Numbered from the stretch's first letter, positions 11,801 through 24,029 are shown. The stretch is DNA of 64,000 nucleotides from Cristatella mucedo (GCA_009760855.2 WPIO01000067.1:1831001-1895000), one strand, 5' to 3'. Translations and numbers: made by a program. The notes: generated by a model not told the origin, from the letters alone.

Positions 11801-11897
11801 CTTTTCCTTTGTTTAGTCCGCTAAGCTGGAAGCAGACGAATTGCTCTGCAGTAGATTTTCTTTCTGCCAAAGTGACACTCAGACGCTTGACACTCAC

Positions 11898-12141
11898 CGT
11901 TTAGCAAGGAAACGTTAGTCGTAGGACTTCCGTCACCAAAATTGATAACGTATGAGGCGTTCGTTGCTATGGGGTAGCTGCTGTTGACGAATAGCATGAA
12001 ATAAACTGTCGCGCTCCAGTTCGGTGGAGCCAAGAGGCTAATCTTGCGACCCGTGATGACGAATTGCTGTACCTTGTACTGCACTATCATTGGAGTGACC
12101 ACTGTGACGCTCTCCGAGCATACCAAATTAATGCCTGTAGC
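11898..12141 (-). CDS. Exon 26: PKD repeat end, linker and FGDG
   Basis: Reads ATGINLVCSESVTVVTPMIV (end and linker), then NWSATVYFMLFVNSS and SYVINFGDGSPTTNVSLLN. INFGDGS is a canonical PKD turn. Acceptor TGCTTTCTAG gives phase 0 to follow exon 25; another AG 7 bases inside gives the wrong phase. Donor GTGAGT leaves one base for exon 27. Confidence 0.94.
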
Positions 12142-12302
12142 CTAGAAAGCACATGTAAACCGTAAGACACCTGTCCACCTCATAGCAGTACCAAAAGCAA
12201 GCGGAGCAACCTATCCCACTCGAAGGCCGACCCTCGTCTAGGTAGGGGCAGACTAGGCAAACTCTTCTCTTGCAGGCAGTCCGTGTTTTCAGTTTGAAAT
12301 AA

Positions 12303-12450
12303 AATGATAATAATAATACATTGGTATAGCGCGCTTAGAGAATGTAATCTCTTTCTAGGCACTTTAAATTTGCTGCAATGGAAGCGTGATCAAATGGGTA
12401 ATGGTAGCATGCTCAATGTCAACAAGCATAACATGATTGAGGGTGACACG
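12303..12450 (-). mobile_element. LINE-A 3' tail fragment
   Basis: Reverse strand matches the last ~140 bases of LINE-A, from tgctaccattacccatttga to the agagattacattctctaagc tail and an ATT run. Confidence 0.85.
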
Positions 12451-12974
12451 CGTGCGCTTACGGTCCATCTGTTTCGTGCTTCTTTTGCTTCGTGCTTCTT
12501 TCGACGGAAAGTTTAAAGGCTGGCTTGGCTTGGCTGAAGAGCTGATGAGGTAATCTTGTGGAAAGTCGCAATGGAAAGTCTTTGGACGAGGGCAACCAGA
12601 GTCCACGAACAGGCTACAAGAGCTACGCTAGCCGAGGCCAGTTGAATGGTTCGGCTTACTAAATTCAAACTATTGTTTAGTTTTGGCTATTGATTAGTAA
12701 AGAGGTTTTGCAAACTTTCAATTGCTTAAATGGTTCGTATCTATTTGGCCTAGAACTCAGAGAGCATCTGTCCTTGGAGTTCTAGACAAGGTAGGCGCGA
12801 ATCCTTTTACCATAGCTCCGGCCATATGTGAGATAAGAGGCACTCAATGAGAACTCGGCAACGAATGGCTTGCAAAGCTACGAAGACGTCCACTAGAACT
12901 AGCCAAAAGATTCGACCTAAGAAATCCTTTCAAGGAGTGCCGTTAAATAAGAGCAGCAATGCTGACTTTAGGGA

Positions 12975-13150
12975 GCGATTTGGTGAGCCATGATGGCTCA
13001 CTAGATAAGGCAGTTGTTTTTCACGGCCTCGGTCCCGAGGTCATAGGTTTAAATCTTGCAGTGGACGATCCTTTATCGCCGCTTCAAGCGGTGGTGATAG
13101 CCGTAAAGGCTCTTCTGTCTTTATACAAAAGAGGTGGTTAAATCAGCTAG
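12975..13150 (+). mobile_element. SINE S2, well-preserved copy
   Basis: A-box-like tggctcactagataaggcag, then cacggcctcggtcccgaggt, a B-box-like ataggtttaaatcttgcagt, the body ccgcttcaagcggtggtgat and the tail gaggtggttaaatcagctag followed by a T-rich end. The tRNA origin is inferred from the box order. Confidence 0.82.
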
Positions 13151-13449
13151 TATTTTTTTATTTATTGTAATAATTGACTAGAAAATACATGCTAAATTTT
13201 GAATTTAATGTAATTGCTTAGATTACCAGAGACTACTATTTTAGAGTGTTGTATAGGCATAACATAGTGATAGGCTGCGTTGAGTCCCTGTAAATCACCT
13301 GTTATCCTTTTTAATTCTAAACCAGTGGCCATGACATCCTTCTTTTGGACGGATGCTGAAATAAGACCTGAAGCTAAGTAAAAACCATCATTTAGAATGC
13401 CAGTTATACAGGGCAGCATTAATTACAGGCGTCTCCGGTGGAGAATAGT

Positions 13450-13675
13450 TGAAAATGGATTCTGGATGGCCTTAAAATGCACCGTTTTATTACAGAATCT
13501 GATGGGTCCTTCTGATTTGTCCTTCGTGTGCGTGTACCTGCCTTCTCTAGGGGTGCTCCTTGCTGATATTAACACCAAACATTAGGTAAAGTTGTATCTG
13601 CAGCACCTGTAAAGCGTCTAGAGAGAGATTCAGTCCTCTGATGAGCTTTACAAATGTATTATTATTATTATTGTC
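13450..13675 (+). mobile_element. LINE-A 3' end fragment
   Basis: Begins within the region aaaatgcaccgttttattac and runs through a partly deleted 3' UTR to agcgtctagagagagattca and an ATT repeat. Confidence 0.82.
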
Positions 13676-14076
13676 AGTTGCTTCGGTGAAATTTGGGTTC
13701 AAATTATGCGACATCTCATGAAGAGGGCAACACGTCGTAAAAAGTCCTCATTGCCGTATTCGTCGCCCCTTTTGGCTCTAACTAACACCAATTACAAAGA
13801 TTGAGGTGAAACTAATTTAATAGCCATCAATTGATTACGGCTCCTTCTGGCACAACCAAGTTCGGGGTCGCTCGATAGAGTTTTTCTCTGTAAAGCTGGA
13901 GATCTGCCACAATAAAAAACCCGAGTGGCCTACATCGTTGGTCTCGAAAAGGGTGCTGCTCGTAGTAGTAGCAGGCCCAAAGGGGTATTACCTACTCTTA
14001 ATCACAGCGCAAGTTGGCTAGGCTAGCTGCAACAAGCCGTAGAGCTTCTATGCCCACTCATCAAACGAGCTGATTG

Positions 14077-14240
14077 AGCCATGTTGGTTTGGCCAAGTGG
14101 TTATGTTCGCCTCGACCAAGGTCAAGGTAAATATTGTATGACCAAGATCGTGGGCTCCAGCCCCGTAGCATATATGAAATGCCCGAATAAGAATCAAGTC
14201 CTTTCACGGTGCTATACAAATAAATTATATGTATATATAT
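14077..14240 (+). mobile_element. SINE S1 copy
   Basis: tRNA-like head (ttggtttggccaagtggtta, then tcgtgggctccagccccgta as B box) with an S1 tail (ggtgctatacaaataaatta) and TA-rich end. Diverged from the copy at 36.5 kb. Confidence 0.75.
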
Positions 14241-14449
14241 ATAATATATACTTAGCTGCATGTGGGGCCATTGAAAAGGAGCTATGGCCGTCGGGTGTAT
14301 ATGTAATGGCTCCAAAGTCAAGCACTGAGCCCGGCAATCTAGGTGGTGATCAAGAAGATTGTTTTTATATTTTTTTTTGAAAGATAGAAGGGATAGCAGA
14401 ATCCACAACCAAGGTAATATTTTTTGAGGAGACCAACATCCGCTTCTAA

Positions 14450-14680
14450 TTCTATCTTGCTTATGCATGCTGACACTGTGCAGGCTGCTACTAACCGCAC
14501 TTGCATGCTGACCCCGTGCATGTCTCTCTAACAATGTTATTCATGTTGTTTATCAAGCATGATATCACTCACCATTCAATCTCGTTTTCATTTGAAGCAA
14601 ATGTAAAGCGCCTAGAAAGAGATCGATTTCTCTGAGGGTGCTTTATCAAGTGTATTACTATTATATTATTATTATTATCT
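14450..14680 (+). mobile_element. LINE-A 3' end fragment
   Basis: Matches the LINE-A 3' UTR (tgcatgctgaccccgtgcat...) and tail (agcgcctagaaagagatcga...) followed by ATT repeats. Confidence 0.88.
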
Positions 14681-14689
14681 AATTACCTT

Positions 14690-15165
14690 CCTCAAGCCTG
14701 ACCCTTCTGCCCTCATCTAGAAGTTTGCATCACAGCTTAGCTACATGAAATTGCTAAAGTTTTGGCTTTTTTGGACATGGAAGCCATATTTAAATTAGTC
14801 CATGCATTCACGACATTCTGTCTTGACTTATGTAACTCACTGTTTGCTGGTTAACCGGCCTGTGCAATCGGGCGTTTAAAGTTGGTGCAAAACTCTGCAG
14901 CTATGCTTATTTGCTGCGAACGTCGAAATTGCCTCATCACACCGCTTCTCTCCAACTTGCACTGGCTCCCAATTAAGTAGCGCATCGACTTCAAGGTTCT
15001 GTCACTTTTAGGTCCCTTCATCCTCTGGTTCCAGCCTACTTATCAGAACTAATCCCCCACCAGGATAGGCATCGCACCACCCGCTGCTGACTCGAGTCGT
15101 TTAGCCATACATTGTACGCACCTCAAAATTCTCCCACAGCAGATCGTGTCCAAGAGTTAATAACT
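14690..15165 (+). mobile_element. LINE-A C-terminal coding remnant
   Basis: Degenerate match to the LINE-A segment from the SAYFQLHNIAKI-like region to TRFSESN-like region, with stops and frameshifts. Ends without the 3' tail. Confidence 0.75.
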
Positions 15166-15895
15166 ATATAATACTAATAAATAACCATGAAAGTCGCGAT
15201 AGACTCCGACTTTTATAGGGAATTTGCATCAGAGTATCTGCTGAAGTTGACAGTGATCAGAAGTTTACTGGTCGTTGTTTCATAATCCAAAGTGTGCTGT
15301 TTTTTAAAATTTAAAAATTTTAGTTCAAGGTGTAGTTACCTATGCGTTTTTTGCATGCCAGTTATCAAAACTGTACAGCCATAGGAGTATAAATATAACA
15401 AAGTGTAAAACCCACTCCTGAAATCAGTGAGTTAGGTTTACGGGATAGATTTTCTCATGCTAATTCAAAATTACTTTGGTTGACTGGCATATACGTGTGA
15501 AAAATTATTGGTACTCGATATTCAAATTAAAAACTAAATAAAGATCATGTATTAAAGAATGTAGATTGCAGCAGCATAGGCATAATGACACACTGGCCGG
15601 AAAGTAGTTCCCTTGAAGGGAGGTTCCAGTTACACTCTTCATTTTATTGATTCCACTGAGTTTTAAATCCATAATTAAATAAAAAGCTCACAATCCAAAG
15701 CGTGCTTACCATTATTCTATAATTCAATGCACAATTTAATATACAATTTAAACAGTGGAAGTGAACTTTTTGCCTACGTTAATTAGCAAGTTATCTCTTC
15801 GTTTTTCCTTTTTAAAGGACGCCCATCGTAGCTCTGGTAGTATTAGTATTATAAATACAGTACCTAAGGTTTGGATCAATTGTATAGGTAATCGC
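15166..15895. other. AT-rich intron DNA, no feature recognised
   Basis: No exon, repeat family or RNA gene recognised; AT-rich with many short homopolymer runs. Confidence 0.45.
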
Positions 15896-15899
15896 CTTT

Positions 15900-16012
15900 A
15901 TGGACACTAGGTCAAGGTAAATGTATTTGATGATCTTGGGCGCGAGCCCCGTGGCAAACGTGAGTGGCTCGATATATATTGAGTTCGCTGATGGCCCTAT
16001 ACAAAAAACTAC

Positions 16013-16015
<3 letters not shown>
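15900..16015 (+). mobile_element. SINE S1 fragment
   Basis: B-box region cttgggcgcgagccccgtgg and S1-like tail (gatggccctatacaaaaaac) leading directly into TA repeats; head missing. Confidence 0.6.
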
Positions 16016-16051
<36 letters not shown>

Positions 16052-16087
16052 ACATATGTGTGTGTGCGTGCGTGTGTGTGCATTTGC

Positions 16088-16118
<31 letters not shown>

Positions 16119-16122
16119 GTTA
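16016..16122. repeat. (TA)n and (TG)n microsatellites
   Basis: About 36 bases of TA repeat followed by about 60 bases of interrupted TG repeat; grew from the 3' end of the S1 fragment. Confidence 0.95.
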
Positions 16123-16174
16123 GCTGCACCTGAGACTATTGCACACGAACTATGGCCATCAGCTACCTACGCAA

Positions 16175-16640
16175 GCTGAAAAAGTCTATAAGCTGCTTGA
16201 CTGGTGGCCAGCGCAAGTCGGCGGTAAGTGGTGTGATGTGGCAACAGCGACACTCACGACAGACAAACTTAGCTGCAGAGTTTTGTATCAACTGTTAGAA
16301 CCTTGTGGCATAAGTCGATTGGCCAGCAAGCATTGAGTTACAGGGGTCGAGATGGTATATTAACAATGCACGGCCCCACTTAGATGTAATATCATTGTCT
16401 AAGCAAGCCCGAGTTTTAGAAATTTTGTAAAGCGAAAAGTAGGCAGACTTGACAGTGGATCTGATTTGGTAGTCTAGTGAAATGTCACTTTAGAACAGGA
16501 CACCTAAATTTCGTGCGGATTCAACAGGAGGTGTGCTGGCAGAGCCAATTTTGAGCGCTGAGTTTTCCAATTTCTGAGTCACACTTGGCTTGCACATAAC
16601 TAGTGAGTTGGTTTTATCTTCATTCAACTTGAGAACGCGA
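16175..16640 (-). mobile_element. LINE-A C-terminal remnant
   Basis: Reverse strand matches the LINE-A segment from about NFLKLNDDKTNLLVM to LHWLPVKQRIDF with lesions; both ends truncated. Confidence 0.85.
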
Positions 16641-17554
16641 AAAATTTCACGTCACTGTGGCTCTTGCCAATATATTTCTGAATGAGTACCTTCCGGTGTC
16701 GTTCTTGCTTGTTTCCTAGGATACCGATCTAAAAGCTGTCAGATATTCACCCTACTTCTTACCGACTAGTTAACAGTGTGAGGTGTTTATGTCCTGACGT
16801 TTCATAATCCATATCGCAGTTTCGATTCGTGCGTAGTACATGCAATTCTCAACTGTCCGCAGCGCGAGCTCGGCGCTGGCCTTTAAGGCTGTACATGCGA
16901 GGCTATATAAGTTAAATAACCAGTTATTCATTTATTCTGTACTTAAAGTTTTGATAGCATCACGGTTAAAGACTTCGTTACAGTAACTATAATCTTTACA
17001 GCCTCTTTCTCTCGTGATCAATCGGCCCACACCATAAACCAGAGACCACTGGGAATAAGGGTTAAGGAATGGACCCTAAAAACTTAGTATTTTCCATAGC
17101 TTTAGCAATGATGTTAGATTCCTGAATGAAGGCCATTGGATTACACAGCAGACCATTAACGTGCACAGTTACTCTACAAGTCTAGGCCTGTGTAAACAGA
17201 ACAGTGATGTCTTCATGGGTTGCCGATGCCAACCTACTTAATAGTTACACGCTGGCTCAGATTAAAATTAAAATATAAGTTGCATTAATTAGACGGTACA
17301 TCGTGATTCAGCTCGGAATCATAAGTGGCAATGTTTTGAGGCATGGCCTAAAGCCATGTGTCAAGATTAGAAAAGCGGTGCATTGGTTACTGCAAATGCA
17401 CCCAATGCCAGATCATTCCGGAAAGGCATAACCTTTCTTATTCCACTCTTAAGGTGGATGTTTTTCGATCATTCTTGATTAAAATTACGATAATAGCTGC
17501 TGAATACTTGTCCTCCAGCGCTAAATAAACTGAACGATAAATAAACGTGGGTAC
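16641..17554. other. Intron 25 part without recognised feature
   Basis: Nothing recognised on either strand. Confidence 0.45.
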
Positions 17555-17764
17555 CTGAGTGAAAAATACACCAACGACGTCGTACACATGAGTCACCATT
17601 GTCACTCTGGGGGTGTCGTAGTAGTTGGTAACCACGCCTCTGCCATCATTCCAGTCCCACGTCAGGTTCACTCTGGATCCCCATTGCATTGCAACTGTTA
17701 CGCTAACGGAAGTATTCCAGATGACGTAGTATCTATCCGGTGTTATCGTCATATTAAGAATTGG
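17555..17764 (-). CDS. Exon 25: PKD repeat with WDWNDG
   Basis: Seventy codons: PILNMTITPDRYYVIWNTSV, then GSRVNLTWDWNDGRGVV and VTHVYDVVGVFFTQ. WDWNDG replaces WDFGDG, and THVYDVVGVF is the PKD end. Acceptor TTTGTTTTTTTTATAG is very strong; donor GTACCC is weak but phase 0 and the domain read-through into exon 26 support it. A LINE-A copy starts about 40 bases upstream on the transcript. Confidence 0.92.
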
Positions 17765-17799
17765 CTATAAAAAAAACAAAGAAAACGTCGTATCGCAGG

Positions 17800-19341
17800 G
17801 AAATAATAATAATAATGCACTTGATAAAGCTCCCTCAGAGAACTCAATCTCTTTCTAGGAGCTTTGCATTTGCTGCAAAGGGAGATGCAGTTGAATGGTG
17901 AGTAATATCATGCATAATAAACAAACAAAATGAATAACATGATTAGAGATGACATGCACAGGGTCAGCATGCAAATGTGGTTAGTGGCAGCATGCACAGT
18001 GTCAGCACGCATAAGCACGTGAAGGACGAATCACAGGGACCCACTAATTGCTGTCCTAAAATAGGTGTGCATTTCAGTTATTTTTAAATGTCGTCAAGTC
18101 AAGGGATGTTCTGATGCAGGTCGAGAGTTCCAGGTTTTGCGAGTATACGAACTAAATGCACGGTCTCCAAAGGATTTGAGGTTTGTACCAGGTATTTGTA
18201 GACTTTTGGATTCCGAAAAGCGGGTGGAACGATGCTTGGCCTGATGGGGGAGTATATCTGAGAGATAGGCTGGAGCCGAAGAATGAAGTGACCTAAAAGT
18301 AAGCGACTAAACCTTGAAGTCAATCCGTTGCCTTACTGGTAGCCAGTGCAGGTCGGCGAGAAGTGGTGTAATGTGGCAACTGCGATGCTCACGACAGACA
18401 AGCCTAGCTGCCGAGTTTTGCACCAGCTACAATCGCCTCATCGCACATGCCGGTAGGCCAGTAAGTAGTGAGTTGCAGAAGTCAAGATGAGATGTCTCGA
18501 ATGCATGGACCAACTTAGATGTGGTATCCTTATCGAAACAAGCCCGAATTTCAGCAATGCTCTGAAGCTGAAAATAGGCAGATTTGACTGTGGAGCTGAT
18601 ACGGTCGTCTAACGAGAGGTCACTTTTGAATATGACACATAGACTTCGAGCTGATTCAACAGGAGATATGCTGGCAGACACAAATTTGAGCTTCAGCCTT
18701 TCCCATTTCTGAATCACACTCGGTTTTTCCATAACTAGTAAGTTAGTTTTATCATCGTTTAGTTTTAGAAAATATGATGTCATCTATGTGCGGGTATCAT
18801 CAATACATGCAGCAAGTGAGTTGAGAGAATTCGAGTTGCTCGAAGGCTGGGAGAGATCAAAGCAAAGGTACAACTGAGTGTCATCCTCATGGAAGTGAAA
18901 GCCTAGGTTGTGCTTCGCAATCACATCAGCAAGAGGGAGAGTATAAACCGTGAAAAGAACTGGACCTAGTACGGACCCCTGAAGTACCCCATATTTCAGA
19001 GGTACCTCAGATGATTTTTGTCCATTTAAGTCAATACTCTGGAGTCTCCCACTGAGATAGGACCTGAACCACTGCAGAGCAGTGCCAGTGATGCCCAGGC
19101 GAGATGAGAGGCGCTCTAGAAGAACTTTGTGATCGATGGTATCAAAAGCTGCCGAAAGATCGAGCAAAACAAGCAGAGACACTCTACCCATGTCTGCATT
19201 CCTAATTAGGTCGTTGTATACCCAAAGCAATGCTGACTCTGTGGAGTGATCAGCTCTTAAGCCAGACTGAAAGTTACTAGCAAGGTGTAATGTTTCGATA
19301 TATGAGTTGTTAATCACATTCTTAAGTTCTAAATCACACAT
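17800..19341 (-). mobile_element. LINE-A copy with RT core, catalytic box changed
   Basis: Reverse-strand copy about 1.5 kb long from the ATT-run tail at 17803 to the RT core. The 18784-19341 reading (185 codons) holds LLVLLDLSAAFDTIDHKVLL, ALQWFRSYLSGRLQSIDLNG and QGSVLGPVLFTVYTLPLADV, but the YADD box reads HEDD. Stops separate it from the C-terminal part (18427-18783). Inactive. Confidence 0.93.
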
Positions 19342-20500
19342 ATCTTAATCACATTTGGTTTGCTCATAACCAGAATTTAAGAAAGCTGTTTCCTTCCATC
19401 CACGTGCAGATATCATCAATACATTCAGCGAGGGAGTTAAGACATTTTGACGTGCTTGAAGGCTAGGAAGTATCAAAACGAACGTACAATTAAGTGTCAT
19501 ATGTACAATTAAAGCCTTGATAGTGCCTGGCAATCACATCGGCAAGAGGGAGAGTATTAACTACAAAAAGCAAATCAACCACAGAGCTCTTAGTTATCCT
19601 AGACTTCAGTGGTTCCCCGGATGATCTCTTCCCATTCACACCAATACTACGGAGTCTCCCACTGAGATGGGACCTGAACTAATGCAGTGCAGTGCCAGTG
19701 ACACCCAGGCAAGATGAGAGGCATTCGAGAGGGTGTTGGTGATTGATGCTATCAAAAGCTGCCGAAAGATCGAGCAAAACAAGCAGAGATACTCTACCTA
19801 AACTTGCATTCCATAAGTAGGACGTTATACATCTGAAGCAATGCTGACTCGGTGGAGTTCCTAGCTCCAAAACTAGACAGGAACTTACTAGCGAGGTTTG
19901 ACGTTCCAATATAGGAGTTCAGCTGGTCAGCCACCACTTATTCCAGTTTCTTTGACAGCAACAGTAGGCGTGAGAGTGGGCGGAAGTTGCCCAAGTTCTC
20001 TTCGTCAAGTGTTGCTTTCTTGAGTATTGGCTTTACTACAATCTTTTCGGAAGGTGACATAACCTTATGGGAATTAAACGTGACCTGAGGCTAATGACAT
20101 ATTTAAAATTTGCAGCTATGCATAACCAAAATCATAAATATGTCACTAGCCTCAGGTCACGTTTCATTCCCATCAGGTTATGTCACCTTTCAAAAAGATT
20201 GTAGTCAAGCCACTACTCAAGAAAGCAACACTTGACAAAGAGAACTAAAGCATGAAATTGAGGTACGGGATGGCAGAGGCGATTCTGGCACCCTATGGAT
20301 GGACTCCAGGATCTTTTCTATCTCGTTGACAAAAAAGCTAGAGACGCGATCAGCTAGATCAACGCAGTGATCACTAGGTAAGGAGCTAACCTGGGAGTGA
20401 TTAAGAAGATGGTTGAAGGTAGACATTAGCATTTTTGGATTGCATGCATTTTGCGATACTACAAAGTTTTTAAGAAGCTAGACTTAGCCTTACATATGTA
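19342..20500 (-). mobile_element. Second LINE-A copy with internal inversion
   Basis: Reverse-strand LINE-A from about NFLKLN-like sequence through the RT core (19679-19909: LLVLLDLSAAFDSINHQHPL) to the region upstream of the RT. The segment about 20139-20246 lies in the opposite orientation and forms ~100-base inverted arms with 19997-20102. It lies head to tail after the previous copy. Confidence 0.85.
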
Positions 20501-20650
20501 ACGGGCTGAAGTCCAACACTGCTGTAGTAGTCTATTTAAGAATTAGTCCAGTAATCTCTCCATACACTTAGATGGCTAAAATACCATAAGCTCAATGACC
20601 AACGATTATCTCCGGATGCATTACATCAAGAGGTTTCACTATGCGTTTAC

Positions 20651-20816
20651 CTGATCCACATCAACTGTAAAATTCCAATACATGAAGCTGACAAAATTGG
20701 ATACGTTAAGGGTTATCCGGTAAGTGCCGTACGTCGTATAGTTGAATGTATCGACATCGTCCCATTGTTCAGAAACGTTTACTGGTTGCATTAACATTTG
20801 CAGGCAGCTCAAAATT
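20651..20816 (-). CDS. Exon 24: PKD repeat end
   Basis: Reads ILSCLQMLMQPVNVSEQWDD, then FNYTTYGTYRITLNVSNFVS and WNFTVDVDQ. It matches the second half of exon 16 (TYCGIDEPVV..., then AWSFIVEVDT). Acceptor TTGCTCTTTTAG; donor GTAAAC; ends phase 0 and joins exon 25. The opening base does not fit exon 23. An alternative acceptor 18 bases upstream has the same phase. Confidence 0.86.
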
Positions 20817-22710
20817 CTAAAAGAGCAATGAAAACTGAGTAAAATGACAAAACAAAAAACTGAGCAAGCAAGCAAACAAAAACCCAGTTGGAAGCCGGTA
20901 GCATACACAATCTTTATTTTTAAACGGACCTCATTTCACTCGTTGTAGCGCCACTGCCAGCTACCGTCGTCGTTGCGTAGGCAGTAGTAGCTATTTTCGT
21001 AGCCGCAGACGTTTTGGGGGGCATCAGTGTTGTAGGTTTTGCTGCAGTTGTGGGCTTGGCAGTGCTAGCTTTTGATGTCGTTGCTTTCGAGGTAGTTCTA
21101 GCGGTGGTAGCTGCTGCGGTGGATGGGATCTAAGAGTGGATCGATAAGAAGCAGTACAGTGCATAAAAGCGATGCAAGAAATGCAATAATTGGGTCTCAT
21201 TGCTTCACATTTGTGACACTGCGGTACATGAGAGGATTCCAATTTATATGCAACTATTACTTGCTCGCGGGTTAGTTAGCATTTGCCAGAGCACCATGTC
21301 CTCGCAAGTAAGATGAAAATTGTCTGAACACTTCCGGTTTTGGTTGGACCCTCTTAGGGCAGGATCTGAGAATCGGTAAGTTTCCTCATAGTTGTTAATT
21401 GATCCGTGAAAAATCTTGGAACTAACACAACGCGAACTAGGTAAAAATGTAACTTACCGTGACCGGCATTGTGACATTTCGCATTTACCTTCAGCCACCT
21501 TAAGCTCATATCCTCTGCCATTACGCAAATTAGACTCTTTATTCAGCCTACGTTTATGCTTTACGAAGACCCTCTGCTTCACTGTGAATTCCACTGTTCC
21601 CATGAGTATCTTCAGAAAGTTCTAGCTTATAGTTGGGGCAAACGCAAATATCCTTGCTGTGAGAAAATTTTTTGCTCTGCTAATCCCAAAGTGGAAAATT
21701 TCCGTTTACAGAAATTGCATACGAAGACTAAATAGGCTACACTAGATCACCGCTTCTTGTTCCACAACATTTACCTTGTTGATGAGTTAGGGTTGCGTCT
21801 CTCGTGTTTTGGAACTGACACTCGTAAGATTTTTCACAGGATTTTCATCAATGTGGGATGTAATAAACACAATATCTATGACTATTGTGGATCTGCTGAA
21901 AAGTTAAAGCAGCTGGGGCAGGGTTATCTTAATTTACAATTAAATTACAACGAGATGATCAGAAAACCTAAATATTTACCGTTTTGCATGTAATTTTCGG
22001 GTCACCTTGACTAGTACTACTCCTTTGTAATTTAACATTATTTATTATTTGACTATTAAATAAATTATTGGTTTTACACGTTCCATTTTAGGAAGTTTTT
22101 ACAAGATACAGTGTGCTCAAAGATTGCAATGTTCACTCTTCTCACTGTTCGGTTTTCCTTTGACAGCACATGAACCAAATGTGTGCAAACTTTTCTGATC
22201 GCTTTTCGCCAATTTCGGCTAATGCTTATAAATATATGTCACACATGATTCATTTGCATATCGTCATAAGAGAACTCGATATCTATGCAGACGCTTGACG
22301 CAGCAATAAATTTAAATTAACTCTCCTTTTGAAAACTAGAGAGAGCCACCTGCTCCACGAGTTTTCCAGGATAAATTAAAAGAAAGCTTAGCTGAATTAC
22401 CAACCTCGCTTTTAGATAGGCAGTTTTAGGGGCCTAAGCGGTTGCTACCTCCACTTGCATTAGGGATTGCACGATCGTCCCCTACAGACTCGAGCCCGGG
22501 TTCTGGTTCGGGAAGTTCGAGTGCCATAAGATTATTCAATGATCCCCCCCGGTGATAAATGGTTCTTGAGCGCAGGATCACTTGAATTAAACTGCAAGTC
22601 ACGATAATGGTGGCACTATTGCTCAGGTACAGAACAGTCTGCATATTACCCTGTGCTACAGACTTCTACAGTAATGCAAGCCTTAAGACAAGCTGCTTAA
22701 GCCTTGATTC
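20817..22710. other. Intron 23 part, no feature recognised
   Basis: No PKD-like exon recognised although the phase mismatch between exons 23 and 24 suggests a small one could exist between 20817 and 23376. Short open frames (21416-21625, 21757-21993 plus) have no domain similarity. Confidence 0.4.
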
Positions 22711-22714
22711 ACGA

Positions 22715-22810
22715 TGGCACACCAGGTAAGGCGGTTGCTCTCCACGACCTCGGTACCGAGGTCAAGGGTTTGATTCCGGTGGTGAGCGATCCTCGATCAG
22801 CTAGTAATTT
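22715..22810 (+). mobile_element. SINE S2 fragment
   Basis: Head region only: ggcacaccaggtaaggcggt, ctccacgacctcggtaccga, and B box aagggtttgattccggtggt, then gcgatcctcgatcagctagt, which is tail joined to head by an internal deletion. Confidence 0.7.
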
Positions 22811-23376
22811 TTTAATCCCTCACTGGCTGTAGTAAGCCATTAATTAGGTAAACATGTGATTTTATTTTCAAAAACTCAGACTCAGTTTGCCGACTCTGCT
22901 CCTTAAGCAGTAGTTTAAAAATTTAGGGTCAAAGAAGTGGCAACCTAATCAAATATCATCCTTTATATTGTGGCAGATGAGTATTAAGGCATGTCGTCCC
23001 GTTTACAGCAAGTAATACCGGACGGCCTGCTGCAGGGCTAAAGCCCATGACCTCTTGGTTCACGAAGAGAAAAAGAGTCACCTCACCCTTGAGATCAGCC
23101 ATAAAGGCCCACACAGGCTGTGTTTTCCCATCAAGCAAGCGATAATTGCCAGAATGCTAGAAGCTGTGGGCCTCGTTGTTTGTAATGGCGACTCAGAAAC
23201 AAAGCTCGTCAAAAATGAGAGGATTGGCTAGTGGCAGCATGAGTGTAGTCATCGTCCGTGGAAACTCGTGTCAACTAAGAGTGCACACGCCTACCTGGGC
23301 CGTTGGAGTTAAGAAATTCTCCTTAAGTGACCATAGGTCACCACGGTCGTTAGTAACCGTGGCGACGAAGGCTTAC

Positions 23377-23688
23377 CGTGGCAACAGTGGTTCTGGGTGC
23401 AGCCGTCGAGCCACACGGCAGGTAGACGCCAAACGTGTACAAGTGATGTGTCTCTGAAGCAAGCAGATATTTCCCTTCACTGCTGTTGAATGATAGTGCG
23501 AAGGCGATGGTCGACACCGAACCCGAACCAGGCAGGATAGGCTGTGGGGAGTTGGTTCGCAATGACATGCCGTACACAGGATTCTGGACCGTCATGCTTA
23601 TTGCGGCCGTCAGCTGGTTGATGGCGTTGCTCACCGTCAAGACGGTCGAGTAGTGACCGGCTAGCGGAAAAGCGTAGATGAAATTCGC
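23377..23688 (-). CDS. Exon 23: PKD repeat end and next repeat start
   Basis: Reads ANFIYAFPLAGHYSTVLTVS, then ISMTVQNPVYGMSL (linker; compare VVVQNPVIGLV in exon 16) and a diverged body with LYTFGVYLPCGS, ending TTVAT. Acceptor GGTCCTTTGTAG; donor GTAAGC gives phase 0. Exon 24 needs phase 2, so this is the one junction that does not fit. A small unrecognised exon, another donor or a sequence error may explain it. Confidence 0.88.
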
Positions 23689-23821
23689 CTACAAAGGACC
23701 GTTAGCGGAAAAACAATACAGGCGGCTTAAGGAGGACGGGAAGGGCAGTCTGGCCAGCGCTTTAGACTCGCTGGGAGCCGTGTCCATGACGCGAGCACTT
23801 GGCAGCGAGCGAGCGACTCAC

Positions 23822-23986
23822 TGCGTCTCCGCTGAGCATGTCGTTGTCCCAAAAGGCAAATGCACTGGCTCCGTCGCCGTAGCTAATCGAGATGTTTATG
23901 CGAGAGCCATAGACTAAAGTTGCAACAAATTTACATACGTCCGTGCTCGTTCTCAGATACGTCGTGTTGGCCGCAAAGTTTAAGCT
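23822..23986 (-). CDS. Exon 22: PKD repeat with YGDG
   Basis: Reads SLNFAANTTYLRTSTDVCKF, then GSRINISISYGDGASAFAFW and DMLSGDA. SISYGDGAS is the PKD turn. It is 165 bases, phase 0/0, the same as exon 15, and WDNDMLSGDA parallels WSGDMHSGNE there. Acceptor CTTTGGTTTTCAG; donor GTGAGT. The intron before it is about 8.6 kb and holds the near-complete LINE-B. Confidence 0.93.
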
Positions 23987-24029
23987 CTGAAAACCAAAGC
24001 GTTCACCCGCCACTGAGTTAAAATACCGC

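Noticed and set aside
14077-14150. tRNA gene
   Set aside because: A- and B-box-like stretches are present but no complete cloverleaf; the sequence continues into the S1 SINE body and tail.
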